A DNA stretch of 64,000 nt from Amycolatopsis pretoriensis (GCF_900107925.1 NZ_FNUJ01000014.1:62001-126000), one strand, 5' to 3'. Positions 25,129 to 33,939 are shown, counted from the first letter of the stretch. Notes: generated from the sequence alone by a model not told the origin. Translations and numbers: made by a program.

Positions 25129-25479
25129 ATGGCACTGGTCCACATCGACGGCAACGACCTCGTCGTCGTCATCGAGGGTCTCGACAAGCTCTGGGCCTTA
25201 AAGAGCAGCCTGACCATCCCGCTGGCCAACGTCCGCGGCGCGACCGCGGACCCCGGCATCGCCGCCGATCCCAAGGGGATCCGCGCGCCCGGTGCCCACC
25301 TGCCCGGCGTGATCACGGCAGGCACGTTCCACCTCGACGGCGAAAAGGTCTTCTGGGACGTCAAAGACGCGTCGAAGGCGGTCGTGATCGAACTCGCCGA
25401 CGAGCGCTACGCCCGCCTGGTCCTCCAGGTCGACGACCCGCGCGAGACCGTCACGCTGGTCGAGAACGCCCTGCGCTGA
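25129..25479 (+). CDS. Small PH-domain-like protein, 116 aa
   Basis: The 116-residue product looks like a bacterial pleckstrin-homology-type barrel: LVHIDGNDLVVVIEGLDKLWALKSSLTIPLANVRGATADP at residues 3-42, strands GTFHLDGEKVFWDVKDASKAVVIELADERYARLVLQVDDP and a closing helix ETVTLVENAL. This pattern is common in small actinobacterial proteins of unknown role. AAGGA precedes the ATG and the gap to the TetR gene is only 14 bases, so it is the main regulated output of that repressor. Confidence 0.7.
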   Translation: MALVHIDGNDLVVVIEGLDKLWALKSSLTIPLANVRGATADPGIAADPKGIRAPGAHLPGVITAGTFHLDGEKVFWDVKDASKAVVIELADERYARLVLQVDDPRETVTLVENALR

Positions 25480-25509
25480 AAAGGAAGCCGATGTCCGGCC
25501 GAGGCGGGG

Positions 25510-26055
25510 TCACGCCCGGACCGCACCAGCGGCGGACGCCACGAGTGTCATCGGCCAACGGAACTCCGGCCTATTCGAAGCAGTCCGCAGCTGCTCCTCG
25601 GTCAGCCGCCCGCCGGTAGCGATGCAGCTCCGCACGAGGGATCGCACCTCCTCGTCCTCGGCGCCCGGCTCGAGTTCCCACAGCTTCAGTGCGTGCAACG
25701 CCGCGCGGCGTGACACATCCGGGGTCGACGCGTACCAGTGCCCGCCCATCCGGCCCGAGGGCGGACCACCGTCCGCCGGCACGCGCCGACCGAGCTGCTT
25801 CTGCTTCACCCGCGAGTCCGCGTACGCCGCAACCTCCTCGCGCCACGCCGTGCGGCTGGCCTCCAGCGCCTTCAACGCGCGCAGCAAGGCCATTTCGTGC
25901 TGCTGGTACGGCCCCGCCAGCTCCTCGAGGAAGCTCAACGTCGCCCGGTGGCCGATCGGGTGGTACATGCGCACGCACGAACACAACGCCGCGACCCGCC
26001 GGCCGTGGGCCAGCCGGCCGTTCCTCACCCTGCGCGCCCGCTCGCCGAACCCCAT
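25510..26055 (-). CDS. Hypothetical protein, 181 aa
   Basis: No family is recognised. It is a soluble basic protein with a long helical middle (YQQHEMALLRALKALEASRTAWREEVAAYADSRVKQKQLGR) and a C-terminal helical domain (SRRAALHALKLWELEPGAEDEEVRSLVRSCIATGGRLTEEQLRTA). ATG 26055 is used because the frame upstream loses coding character. It is divergent from the hibernation-factor gene and convergent with the TetR/PH-like unit. Confidence 0.6.
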   Translation of the reverse strand: MGFGERARRVRNGRLAHGRRVAALCSCVRMYHPIGHRATLSFLEELAGPYQQHEMALLRALKALEASRTAWREEVAAYADSRVKQKQLGRRVPADGGPPSGRMGGHWYASTPDVSRRAALHALKLWELEPGAEDEEVRSLVRSCIATGGRLTEEQLRTASNRPEFRWPMTLVASAAGAVRA

Positions 26056-26146
26056 CGGGCGACGATACCCGCCGGCGGGCGGGTTTGAGCCTGCCGCGAC
26101 CGTGGTACTGACCGGTTTCACCGCTGTCCCGCTTTGGAGGGTGCTC

Positions 26147-26521
26147 GTGCAGATCCAGGTCAACACCGACCACAACATCCACGGTGGCGAAGGGCTGGCC
26201 ACCTACGTGACCACCGAACTGGAGAACAGCCTCTCCCGGTTCGACGGGTGGTTGACCCGGGTGGAGGTGCACCTGAGCGAGGACGGCGGCAGCAAACCCG
26301 ACGACAAGAAGTGCGTCATCGAGGCGCGGCCGGGTGGCAAGCAACCCGTCGCGGTCACCCACCACGCGGCCACTGTGGACGACGCCTACACCGGGGCGGC
26401 GCACAAACTGGGCCGGGCGCTGGACACCCGGTACTCCCGCGCCCACGACCACAAGGGCAGCGACAGCATCCGGCACATGCCCGCTCCGGAAGACGCCGAG
26501 CCGGACGAGCCGCAGGGTTGA
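26147..26521 (+). CDS. HPF/RaiA-family ribosome hibernation factor (short form)
   Basis: A 124-residue protein with the S30AE fold of hibernation factors: IQVNTDHNIHGGEGLATYVTTELENSLSRFDGWLTRVEVHLSEDGG, then KKCVIEARPGGKQPVAVTHHAATVDDAYTGAAHKLGRALDTRYSR. It would bind the 30S subunit and protect or inactivate ribosomes under stress. It lacks the long C-terminal dimerisation domain of the main actinobacterial factor, so it is probably an accessory paralogue. GTG 26147 has GGAGG six bases upstream. The 3' end is close to the convergent SnoaL-like gene. Confidence 0.82.
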   Translation: MQIQVNTDHNIHGGEGLATYVTTELENSLSRFDGWLTRVEVHLSEDGGSKPDDKKCVIEARPGGKQPVAVTHHAATVDDAYTGAAHKLGRALDTRYSRAHDHKGSDSIRHMPAPEDAEPDEPQG

Positions 26522-26528
26522 TCGACCG

Positions 26529-26876
26529 TCAGAGCCGCGATACCTGGTAGTGCGCGATCAGCCAGGCCCCACCGACGCGCCGGACGACCACGCTCAGGTG
26601 CACCGGCAGCGTCGGCCGGTCCGTGAAGCCGAAATCCACCGCCGCGTAGCCGAGGACCACGTCGTCGGAAAGTCGGCGGGACTCCACGACCCGGTAGTCC
26701 GCCGTCATGCCCAGCGGCTGCGAGTCGTAGTACGCGGCGACGCTGTCGCGGCCCACGCTGTACGGGTGCAGACCCTGGAAGATCGCGTCTTCGGTGAACA
26801 GTTCCGCGACCCGGGCCGGCTCGTGCGCGTCGACCGCGGACTTCCACGCGTCCAGCACGCCGGTGAGGATGTCCAT
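26529..26876 (-). CDS. SnoaL/NTF2-like (DUF4440-type) protein
   Basis: A 115-residue cone-shaped NTF2-like protein: an N-terminal helix LTGVLDAWKSAVDAHEPARVAELFTEDAIFQG, then VGRDSVAAYYDSQP, and strands VLGYAAVDFGFTD and LSVVVRRVGGAWLIAHYQVS. Members act as small isomerases, dehydratases or binding proteins. It follows an SDR gene with only four bases between and is surely in the same operon. Substrate is unknown. Confidence 0.78.
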   Translation of the reverse strand: MDILTGVLDAWKSAVDAHEPARVAELFTEDAIFQGLHPYSVGRDSVAAYYDSQPLGMTADYRVVESRRLSDDVVLGYAAVDFGFTDRPTLPVHLSVVVRRVGGAWLIAHYQVSRL

Positions 26877-26880
26877 GACG

Positions 26881-27588
26881 TCAGTGCCCCGCGCTCTGGC
26901 CGCCGTCGACGTGCAGGATCTCGCCCGTCACGAACGGCGCGCCCTCCAGGTAGACGACCGCGTCGACGATGTCGCCCGGGTCGCCCATCCGCCCGACCGG
27001 GTGCAGGCCCGCGAGCGCGTCGTGCGTCGACGCCGGGTGCATCGGCGTGCGGATGATGCCCGGCGACACGGCGTTCACGCGCACGCCGCGCGTCGCGTAC
27101 TCGATCGCCAGTGACTTCGTGACCGCGTTCAGCCCGCCCTTGGTCAGCGACGCCAGCGCCGAGGGCACCGCGCTGTTCGCGTGGTCGGTCAGGCTGGTCG
27201 TGACGTTGACGACGTGCCCGCCGCCGACCTCGAGCATCGCGGCGATCGCGCGCTGGGTGACCTCGAAGAAGCCGCGCAGGTTGACGCCGGTCACGAGGTC
27301 GAAGTCGGCCGCGGTGTACTCGGTGAACGGCTTCGCGACGAACACGCCGGCGTTGTTCACCAGCGTGTCGACGCGGCCGAACGCCACCAGGGCCCGCTCG
27401 ATCACGCGGGCGCCGACCGCCGGGTCGGCGATGTCGCCCGCGACGGCGAGGATCCCGGCGTCGCCCGACGGGGTGATGGACCGCGAGTTCGCGACCACGG
27501 CGTAGCCGAGCTTCCGGTACGCCTCGACCACGGCCGCGCCGATGCCCTGTGAGGCGCCGGTGACGACCGCGACCTTCTGGGTGCTCAT
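26881..27588 (-). CDS. SDR-family NAD(P)-dependent oxidoreductase
   Basis: A 235-residue classical SDR: cofactor loop VVTGASQGIGAAVVEAYRKLG at residues 9-29, NNAG near 80, the active Ser near VNVTTSLTD, a missing standard Tyr-x-x-x-Lys (the place reads SAVPSALASLTKGGLNAV), and the late motif SPGIIRTPMHP. In the reading here the catalytic Tyr is replaced near that Lys, so activity may be altered. AGGAGG precedes ATG 27588. It is divergent from a LysR gene and in operon with the SnoaL-like gene. Confidence 0.83.
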   Translation of the reverse strand: MSTQKVAVVTGASQGIGAAVVEAYRKLGYAVVANSRSITPSGDAGILAVAGDIADPAVGARVIERALVAFGRVDTLVNNAGVFVAKPFTEYTAADFDLVTGVNLRGFFEVTQRAIAAMLEVGGGHVVNVTTSLTDHANSAVPSALASLTKGGLNAVTKSLAIEYATRGVRVNAVSPGIIRTPMHPASTHDALAGLHPVGRMGDPGDIVDAVVYLEGAPFVTGEILHVDGGQSAGH

Positions 27589-27633
27589 GAAAACCTCCTG
27601 GTGGGTGGTGCTTCCTGAGCCGAGGATGAGCGC

Positions 27634-27650
27634 GGCGGACGCCGTCCGCC
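27634..27650. promoter_or_regulatory. Dyad in the SDR/LysR intergenic region
   Basis: GGCGGAC at 27634-27640 and GTCCGCC at 27644-27650 form a perfect seven-base inverted repeat around GCC. It lies between the divergent SDR and LysR genes, where the LysR protein would be expected to bind. In such GC-rich DNA a chance dyad is possible. Confidence 0.4.
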
Positions 27651-27707
27651 ACGACCGGTTCGCTCTCAGCTGGAAGGCCGGACCTCCCACCGCATTAAGC
27701 TCCCGGT

Positions 27708-28652
27708 ATGGAGCTACGCCAGCTTCGGTACTTCGTGGCCGTCGCCACGGAACTGAACTTCGGCCGGGCCGCGGAGCGGTTGCGCATCGCCGGGCCGTCG
27801 CTGTCCCAGCAGATCAAGGCGCTCGAACGCGACCTCGGCGTGCGGCTCTTCGACCGCGACCGCCGCTCGGTGACCCTCACCGAATGCGGCGAGTCGCTGC
27901 TGCCGCGGGTCCGCGCGCTGCTGGAGCAGGCCGACGAGCTGCGGCGCTCGGCGGCCGGGATCGCCGCCCGCGAACCGGTGCGGCTCGGGTACGTCAACTG
28001 GCGGCCCGCCGACCTGCTCGACCGCGTCGCGGGCGTCGCGCACCTGCACGTCGACACGTGGGTGCTGCCCTCGCACGCCCAGCTGAACCGGGTCGCCGAC
28101 GGGAGCATCGACCTGGCGATCTGCTGGACGCGGGCCGCCGACCTGGCCGAACACGGCCTCGAAGCCCACCTGCTCGGCGCGGACCGGCTCCACGCGATCG
28201 GCGCCGGCGCCGCGGACGTCGAAGCGCGGGACGTCGTCGTGCTCGTCGACGCCGACACCGCGAGCTGGGCGTCGTGGAACGGCTACGCCGAGGAGTTCGC
28301 GCGGGCCACCGGCGCGCGGGTCGAGCGCATCGGCGACGGCGGCATCACCGGCGCGGCGTTCTTCGACCACGTCCGTCGGCTGCGGCGCCCGGTGCTGAAC
28401 TCGCCCAAGGGCCAGACGGCGCCGGTCCCGCCCGACCTCGCGCGCCGGGCGGTGACCGGTCCGGCGCCGTTCTGGACGTGGTCGCTGGTGTCCCGCCGCG
28501 ACGAGACGCGCGCGCCGGTCCGCGCGACCATCGCGGCGCTCACCCGGGACGTCGGCTCGCCGGACCTCGGGTGGCTGCCCGCCGACGACCCGCACGCGGC
28601 GCTCAGCCGAACGCCCGGACGGCCACGTCCTGCCAGTCGTTCCACGTCTTGA
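27708..28652 (+). CDS. LysR-family transcriptional regulator
   Basis: A 314-residue LysR protein with the standard start MELRQLRYFVAVATELNFGRAAERLRIAGPSLSQQIKALERDLGVRLFDR and a periplasmic-binding-like effector domain behind it. It is divergent from the SDR/SnoaL operon, the usual layout for a LysR regulator and its target. Its last 50 bases overlap the 3' end of the next, convergent SDR gene. Confidence 0.88.
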   Translation: MELRQLRYFVAVATELNFGRAAERLRIAGPSLSQQIKALERDLGVRLFDRDRRSVTLTECGESLLPRVRALLEQADELRRSAAGIAAREPVRLGYVNWRPADLLDRVAGVAHLHVDTWVLPSHAQLNRVADGSIDLAICWTRAADLAEHGLEAHLLGADRLHAIGAGAADVEARDVVVLVDADTASWASWNGYAEEFARATGARVERIGDGGITGAAFFDHVRRLRRPVLNSPKGQTAPVPPDLARRAVTGPAPFWTWSLVSRRDETRAPVRATIAALTRDVGSPDLGWLPADDPHAALSRTPGRPRPASRSTS

Positions 28653-29391
28653 GCCGGGCCTGGTACTCGTCGGTGACCGCGGCGAGGGACTTGCCGAGGA
28701 ACATCCGCAGGGGCGGGTCGGCGGCGTCGACGAGCTCGAGGATCGCCGCTCGGGTCGCGTGCGGGTCGCCGACGTCCCAGTGGCCCTCGCCGGCGGCCGG
28801 GTAGTCCGGGTTCGGCGTGCTCTTGCGCGAGCCGACGTCCAGCCATTCGGTGGCGTAGGGCCCCGGTTCCAGGTTGGTGACGCGGATGCCGAACTCCGCG
28901 ACTTCCTGCGCCAGGGACTGGGAAAGCCCTTCCAGCGCCCACTTCGACGCGTGGTAGGCGCCGATGCCCGGGAACGCGACCACGCCACCCTCGCTGGTGA
29001 CCTGGACGATGTGGCCGTGACGCTGCGCGCGCAGGATCGGCAGGGCCGCCTGCGTCACCCAGAGCGCGCCGAAGAAGTTCGTCTCCAGCTGGGCGCGGAC
29101 GTCGTCCTCGGTGAGCTCTTCGACGCGGCCGAAGTGCCCGTAGCCGGCGTTGTTGACGACGACGTCGAGCCCGCCGAAGTGGTCCGCGGCGCTTTGGACG
29201 GCGGCGAACGCGGCGGCGCGGTCGGTGACGTCGAGGCGGAGCGGCAGGACGGCGTCGCCGTACTTCTCGACGAGGTCGTCGAGCTGTTCGGGGTTCCGTG
29301 CGGTCGCGGCGACCCGGTCGCCGCGCTCGAGGGCGGCTTCGGTCCAGTGGCGGCCGAAGCCCTTCGAAGATCCTGTGATGAACCAAATCAT
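28603..29391 (-). CDS. SDR-family oxidoreductase
   Basis: A 262-residue SDR starting MIWFITGSSKGFGRHWTEAALERGDRV, with NNAGYGHFG near residue 83, the catalytic Ser near VTSEGG (131-136) and the pair GAYHASKWALEG (Tyr and Lys at about 145 and 149). The FITGSSKGFG start is typical of a large group of actinobacterial SDRs with unknown substrates. It is divergent from the LysR gene at 29479, which likely controls it, and overlaps the 3' end of the other LysR gene by 50 bases. Confidence 0.87.
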   Translation of the reverse strand: MIWFITGSSKGFGRHWTEAALERGDRVAATARNPEQLDDLVEKYGDAVLPLRLDVTDRAAAFAAVQSAADHFGGLDVVVNNAGYGHFGRVEELTEDDVRAQLETNFFGALWVTQAALPILRAQRHGHIVQVTSEGGVVAFPGIGAYHASKWALEGLSQSLAQEVAEFGIRVTNLEPGPYATEWLDVGSRKSTPNPDYPAAGEGHWDVGDPHATRAAILELVDAADPPLRMFLGKSLAAVTDEYQARLKTWNDWQDVAVRAFG

Positions 29392-29478
29392 GCTTCCATG
29401 GTGGGCTTCTTCTCCCATGAGCACCAGCGATGCCTTTTCATAGGAGCCATGCGGTCTGGTCATGGCTAAGGTGACGGC

Positions 29479-30381
29479 ATGAGCGAGGTGACGCTGACCG
29501 GCCTGCGGGTGGTTCGCGAGGTAGCGGCGACCGGCTCGTTCACGGCGGCGGCCGCGTCGCTGGGCTACACGCAGTCGGCGATCTCGCGGCAGGTGGCGAT
29601 GATGGAGGCGGCGGCGGGCACGGCGTTGTTCGAGCGGCACGCGCGTGGAGTGCGCCCGACGCCGGCCGGCGCGTCGCTGGCCCGGCACGCGACCAGCGCG
29701 CTCGCGGTCGTCGACACCGCGGAGCAGGAGCTGGCCGGCCTGCGCGACCGGCTGGCGGGCCGGCTCTCGGTCGGCGCGTTCCCGGCCGCGGCGGCGGTCC
29801 TGGTCCCCCGCGCGCTGGCCGTCCTGCGCACGCGGCACCCCGGGCTGGTCGTCACGCTCGACGAAGGGGCGACCCCGGCGCTGCTCGCCCGGCTGCGCGG
29901 CGGCCGCACGGAGGTGGTGGTGATCGGTGTCGGCGAGGGGCTGCCGGGCTACGACCTCGCGGGCCTGCGGGAGGACGTGCTGACCGAGGACGACCTGCGC
30001 GTCGCGATCCCGGCCGGGCACCGGCTCGCCCGGCAGGGGCGGATCGAGGTGGCGGACCTGCGCGAGGAGACGTGGATCGTCGGCCGCGGCGGCCGGGGCG
30101 AGCCCCAGTTCGGGGCGTGGCCGACGCTGTCCGAGCCGCGCGTGGGGTGGGCGGTCCGGAGCTGGACGACCCGGCTGGGCATGGTGGCGGCCGGGCTGGG
30201 GGTCGCGCTGCTGCCGGGCGTCGCGGCGAAGTCGGTGCCGGCCGGGGTCGTGGTGGTGCCGGTGGAGGATCCGGCGTGGCGCGGGCGGAGTGCGGTGGTG
30301 GTCACCCGGCCGGGGCGTTCGGCGGGGGCGGGAGCGGTGGTCGAGGCGCTGCGGGAGCAGGCCGCCGAGCTGCGCGGGTGA
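29479..30381 (+). CDS. LysR-family transcriptional regulator
   Basis: A 300-residue LysR regulator (VTLTGLRVVREVAATGSFTAAAASLGYTQSAISRQVAMMEAAAGTALFERHARG). It stands divergent from the SDR gene with 87 bases between, so the SDR is the likely target. Its final codons, AVVEALREQAAELRG, are the template of the tandem repeat array that continues downstream of its stop codon, an unusual arrangement that may have changed the C-terminus. Confidence 0.88.
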   Translation: MSEVTLTGLRVVREVAATGSFTAAAASLGYTQSAISRQVAMMEAAAGTALFERHARGVRPTPAGASLARHATSALAVVDTAEQELAGLRDRLAGRLSVGAFPAAAAVLVPRALAVLRTRHPGLVVTLDEGATPALLARLRGGRTEVVVIGVGEGLPGYDLAGLREDVLTEDDLRVAIPAGHRLARQGRIEVADLREETWIVGRGGRGEPQFGAWPTLSEPRVGWAVRSWTTRLGMVAAGLGVALLPGVAAKSVPAGVVVVPVEDPAWRGRSAVVVTRPGRSAGAGAVVEALREQAAELRG

Positions 30382-30775
30382 CGCGGGCAAGTGGCCCGGC
30401 GCTCCGGCCGCGAGAGCGGTGGTCGAAGGCCTCCGGGAACACGCGCGGGTGACACGGGCAAGCGGGTGGGCGCGGCGATCCAGCCTGGCCGCGATCGCCG
30501 AGGTCGAAGCCTGCGAGAGCACGCCGCCGAGCCGCGCGGGCGACACGGGCAAATGGGCGCGGCGATCCGGCCAGGCCGCCACCGCCCCGGTCGAGGCGCT
30601 GCGGGAACAGGCCGCCGAGCTGCGCGGGTGATGCGGGCAAGTGCCCGGCGATCGGCCGCGAGAGTGGTGGTCGAAGCCCCTCCGGGAACACGCGCGGGTG
30701 ACACGGGCAAGCGGGCGGGCGCGGCGATCCAACCTGGCCGCGGTCGAAGCCCTGCGAGAACACGCCGCCAACCCG
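30337..30775 (+). repeat. Tandem array of six roughly 80-bp units derived from the 3' end of the LysR gene
   Basis: The unit begins at a GGTCGA core seen at 30341, 30423, 30504, 30591, 30671 and 30744 (position of TCGA), with spacings of 82, 81, 87, 80 and 73 bases. Each copy carries a version of the LysR C-terminal codons (VVEALREQAAELRG), then a GCGCGGGTGAC stop region and ACGGGCAAG. The first unit contains the true stop at 30379-30381; the others are diverged copies behind it. No gene is seen in this stretch. Confidence 0.8.
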
Positions 30776-30842
30776 TACGCGTGGCACCGGGGGACGAAAC
30801 CTGCCCACCCACAGCCGCCCGCCCCGGGGGAGAATCGATCTC

Positions 30843-31694
30843 ATGGAGCCCACCGGACAGCCGAAGGAGCTCGGCGACTTCCTCAAGGCACGCCGCGCGC
30901 AGCTGAACCCGCGTGACGTCGGCCTGGTGGAACCTGCTTCGCCGCGGCGCGTCGCCGGGCTTCGCCGGGAAGAGGTCGCGCAGCTCGCCGCGATCAGCGT
31001 CGACTACCTGACTCGGCTCGAACAGGGGCGCGTGCAGGCGTCGTCGTCGGTGCTCGCCACCCTCGCGCGGGCGCTGCGGCTGGACGACGACCAGCAGTCC
31101 TATGTGTACGAACTGGCCGGCAAGCCCTTCCGCCGGCCGCGGCGCCGGGCGGGCGAGAAGCTGCGTCCGGCCATGAAACGGCTTCTCGAGCAGCTGGCCG
31201 AGACGCCCGCGATGGTGCTCGGCCGCCGCCTGGACGTCGTCGCGTGGAACGACTCGGCCGCCGCGCTGTTCACCGATTTCGCGCGCTACCCGGCTAACCG
31301 CCGCAACTACGTGTACCTGCTCTTCGCCGACCCGCAGGTGCGCGCGCTCCACGCGGACTGGGACGAAGCGGCCCGGACGGCGGTGGCGGCCCTGCACCTG
31401 GAAGCCGCGCGCGACCCGGACGCGCCGGAGCTGGCGGAACTCGTCGGCGAGCTGGCGGTGCACCACCCGGAGTTCCGCACGTGGTGGGCGGCCCACCACG
31501 TGACGAGTCAGGGCTACGGCGTCAAGCACTACCACCACCCGGTGGTCGGCGACCTCACCCTGGACTGCGACATGTGGGAAAGCCCGGACGGCAGCGGCCA
31601 GCGGCTGATGGTCCTGACGGCGGAACCGGGCTCGGCGGCTCACGAAGGGTTGCGGATCCTGGCTTCGTGGACCGCCGAACCAGTCACCGGGTGA
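30843..31694 (+). CDS. XRE-family regulator with MmyB-like ligand domain
   Basis: A 283-residue protein. Residues 8-85 form an XRE helix-turn-helix with the subgroup hallmark PRRVAGLRREEVAQLAAISVDYLTRLEQGR; residues 100-275 are the MmyB-like domain (MVLGRRLDVVAWNDSAAALFTDF and NYVYLLFADPQVRALHADWDEAAR). These proteins are common actinobacterial regulators, often of a neighbouring SDR or MFS gene; here the neighbour to the right is a convergent MFS exporter. The ligand is unknown. Confidence 0.87.
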   Translation: MEPTGQPKELGDFLKARRAQLNPRDVGLVEPASPRRVAGLRREEVAQLAAISVDYLTRLEQGRVQASSSVLATLARALRLDDDQQSYVYELAGKPFRRPRRRAGEKLRPAMKRLLEQLAETPAMVLGRRLDVVAWNDSAAALFTDFARYPANRRNYVYLLFADPQVRALHADWDEAARTAVAALHLEAARDPDAPELAELVGELAVHHPEFRTWWAAHHVTSQGYGVKHYHHPVVGDLTLDCDMWESPDGSGQRLMVLTAEPGSAAHEGLRILASWTAEPVTG

Positions 31695-31781
31695 TCAGCT
31701 GCCGGCGTGGACTTCGTACGTCAGGTGGTAGTCCGCGCCCGCCAAGGCGTTGAAGAACGCCGTCAGCGTGCCGATTCCCGG

Positions 31782-33266
31782 CTACCGGCGCACCAGCACC
31801 GCCGTCGCGAGGATGCCCGCCACCACGACCGCCGCCAGCGCCAGCATGCTGATCCCCATGCCGTGCGCGAAAGCCGCGCGTGCGGCCGGGGCCAGGTGCG
31901 CGTCCACCGCGAGCGCGCCCGCCAGTGATCCCTCCGCGGCCTCGCGTGCCTGCGGCGGCAGCGAAGCCGTGGCCGAGCGGACCGAATCCGTGTACGCGGC
32001 CGAAAGGACGCTGCCCACGAGCGCGATCCCCAGTGCCGCACCGACTTCGCGCGTCGCGTCGTTGACCGCCGATGCCACGCCGTACTGCGCCGGCGGCACG
32101 TTGTCGAGGATCGCGCTCGTCGCGGCCGGGGCCGTCACGCCGATCCCCGCGCCCAGCACGCACACCGCGATCGCCAAGGCGACATAACCACTTCCGGCGT
32201 CCAGCTGTCCGATGAGGACCATCCCGGCGACGATCACCGCGAGCCCTACGCACGTCACCGCTCGCAGCCCGAACCGGCGGACCAGCGGCGCCGAAGCCAG
32301 CGACAGCGGGAAGAGCGACACCGCGACCGGCCACAGCGCCAGCCCGGACTTCAGCGCCGAGTACCCCTGCACCAGCTGCAGGTACTGCGCCAGCGCGTAG
32401 AACATCCCGAACGCCGCGGTGAACTGGACGGTCACCGAAACCGAGCCGGCCGCGAAAGCCGCGTTGCCGAACAGCCGGACGTCCAGCAGCGGCGACGCGC
32501 GACGCAGCTCGTAGCCGACGAAGAGCGCGCCCAGCACGAGCCCGCCCGCGATCGAGCCGAGCACGACACCGCTCCCCCAGCCCAGATCGGCGACGCGCAG
32601 GATGCCGTACACCACGGCTCCGATCGCGAGGGCGCTGAGCACCGCGCCGAGGACGTCGAAGCCGGCCGACCCGCGCGAGGTCGGCACGGTCAGGCTCGCG
32701 GCCACCAGGACGATCGACAGCACGGCCGGTCCGAGGAACACCGAGTGCCACGAGAAGTGCTGCAGCAGGACCCCGGCGAGCACGAGCCCGCCGAGCCCGC
32801 CGACGCCGGCCACCGCCGCCCAGATCCCGATGGCCCGTCCGCGCCGCTGCGCCGGGAAGCTCGCGGTGATGATCGACAGCGTGGCCGGCATGATCATCGC
32901 GGCGCCGAACCCGGTGACGGCCCGGGCGACGATCAGCCACGTCGACGTGTCGAGGAAGACCGGCGCGGCGCAGCCCACGGCGAAGACGAGCAGGCCGGCG
33001 ACGAGCACGCCGCGGCGCCCGTACCGGTCGCCCAGGGCTCCGGCGGGCAGCACGAGCGCGGCCAGGACCAGGGTGTAGACGTCGACGATCCAGGTCTGCT
33101 CGGGCTGGGTCGCCCCGGTGTCGGCGGCCAGCGCGGGCAGGGCGGCGTTGACGATGGTCACCATGGCGATCACCAGGCCGACGGCGGTGCACATGACGCC
33201 CACGGTCCAGGCGCGACGGCCGGTGGACAGCGCGATGTCGCCGGTGGTTTCGAGCTCCGCGCGCAT
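31782..33266 (-). CDS. MFS multidrug exporter, DHA2 (14-helix) type
   Basis: A 494-residue protein with about fourteen hydrophobic segments. It carries the DHA2 signatures: TWIVDVYTLVLAALVLPAGALGDRYGRRGVLVAG near residues 57-90 (motif A) and an antiporter-type motif C near GVGGLGGLVLAGVL. It should export drugs with proton exchange. Its own TetR gene ends 48 bases upstream in the same direction, and the pair is probably one transcription unit controlled by that repressor. Confidence 0.87.
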   Translation of the reverse strand: MRAELETTGDIALSTGRRAWTVGVMCTAVGLVIAMVTIVNAALPALAADTGATQPEQTWIVDVYTLVLAALVLPAGALGDRYGRRGVLVAGLLVFAVGCAAPVFLDTSTWLIVARAVTGFGAAMIMPATLSIITASFPAQRRGRAIGIWAAVAGVGGLGGLVLAGVLLQHFSWHSVFLGPAVLSIVLVAASLTVPTSRGSAGFDVLGAVLSALAIGAVVYGILRVADLGWGSGVVLGSIAGGLVLGALFVGYELRRASPLLDVRLFGNAAFAAGSVSVTVQFTAAFGMFYALAQYLQLVQGYSALKSGLALWPVAVSLFPLSLASAPLVRRFGLRAVTCVGLAVIVAGMVLIGQLDAGSGYVALAIAVCVLGAGIGVTAPAATSAILDNVPPAQYGVASAVNDATREVGAALGIALVGSVLSAAYTDSVRSATASLPPQAREAAEGSLAGALAVDAHLAPAARAAFAHGMGISMLALAAVVVAGILATAVLVRR

Positions 33267-33314
33267 GGGCTCGACGCTACGTGCGGGAACCGAGACACGG
33301 GGCGGCCGGCGGTC

Positions 33315-33908
33315 TCAGTTCGCGGGGAGCGCCGGCTTCAGCACGTCCTCGACGAGCGCGCTCACCATGCCCCGCGGCACCGCCGCACCCGTCAGCGCGG
33401 CGTACACCAGCGGCCCCACCAGGGCGTCGAGCGCCGCGTCGGGCCCCAAGCGGGGCGCGATCTCGCCCGCCTCGGTCGCGCGGGTCAGCAGCGCGCGCTC
33501 CTGCTCGCGCCGCGGCCCCAGATAGCGCTCCCGGAAGCTCTCGGCCGTCGCCGGGTCGTGCTGGGCCTGCGCCAGCAAAGCCAGCAGGACCTTGCCCGCC
33601 GGGTCGCGGGTCAAGAACCTCGCGAACGCCCTCAGGTACCCGCGGATGGCCTCGGCCGTCGCCTTCCCCTCCGGTACCGGGAAGCGCTTGGCGCTGTCCT
33701 CGATGAGCGTGTCGAGGAGGATCTCGACCTTCGACGGCCACCAGCGGTAGATCGTCTGCTTGGCGACCCCGGCGCGGCGCGCGATCGCTTCGACGGTCAG
33801 CGCGGCGAAGCCGTGTTCGACGAGCAGGTCGTCCGCGGCGTGCAGCACGGCCAGGCGCGCGGCTTCGTCGCGCCGGTTTCCGGAGCGCGGGCGGCGGCTG
33901 TCGGGCAT
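33315..33908 (-). CDS. TetR-family repressor
   Basis: A 197-residue TetR protein: helix-turn-helix LTVEAIARRAGVAKQTIYRWWPSKVEILLDTL at residues 34-65, then a TetR_C ligand domain (FARFLTRDPAGKVLLALLAQAQHDPATAESFRERYLGPRREQE). The start at 33908 (MPDSRRPRSGNRRDEAARLAVL) is set by homologues; the frame runs on upstream across the operator. It is divergent from an SDR gene and precedes the MFS exporter, and likely controls both. Confidence 0.87.
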   Translation of the reverse strand: MPDSRRPRSGNRRDEAARLAVLHAADDLLVEHGFAALTVEAIARRAGVAKQTIYRWWPSKVEILLDTLIEDSAKRFPVPEGKATAEAIRGYLRAFARFLTRDPAGKVLLALLAQAQHDPATAESFRERYLGPRREQERALLTRATEAGEIAPRLGPDAALDALVGPLVYAALTGAAVPRGMVSALVEDVLKPALPAN

Positions 33909-33939
33909 GCGCGTCACCCTACCCGGCCACCCTTGACTG

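Noticed and set aside
30337..30775. CRISPR array
   Set aside because: Units are about 80 bases, adjacent and diverged, without constant short repeats and unique spacers; no cas genes.
30290..31643. Long frames crossing the tandem repeat (including a 564-codon leftward frame)
   Set aside because: The repeat unit lacks stops in several frames, which makes artificial ORFs; the real genes are the LysR and XRE genes.
31782..33266. MFS exporter as the PBD efflux pump
   Set aside because: It is bound to its own TetR gene and operator, lies outside the cluster and has no cluster-type dyad.
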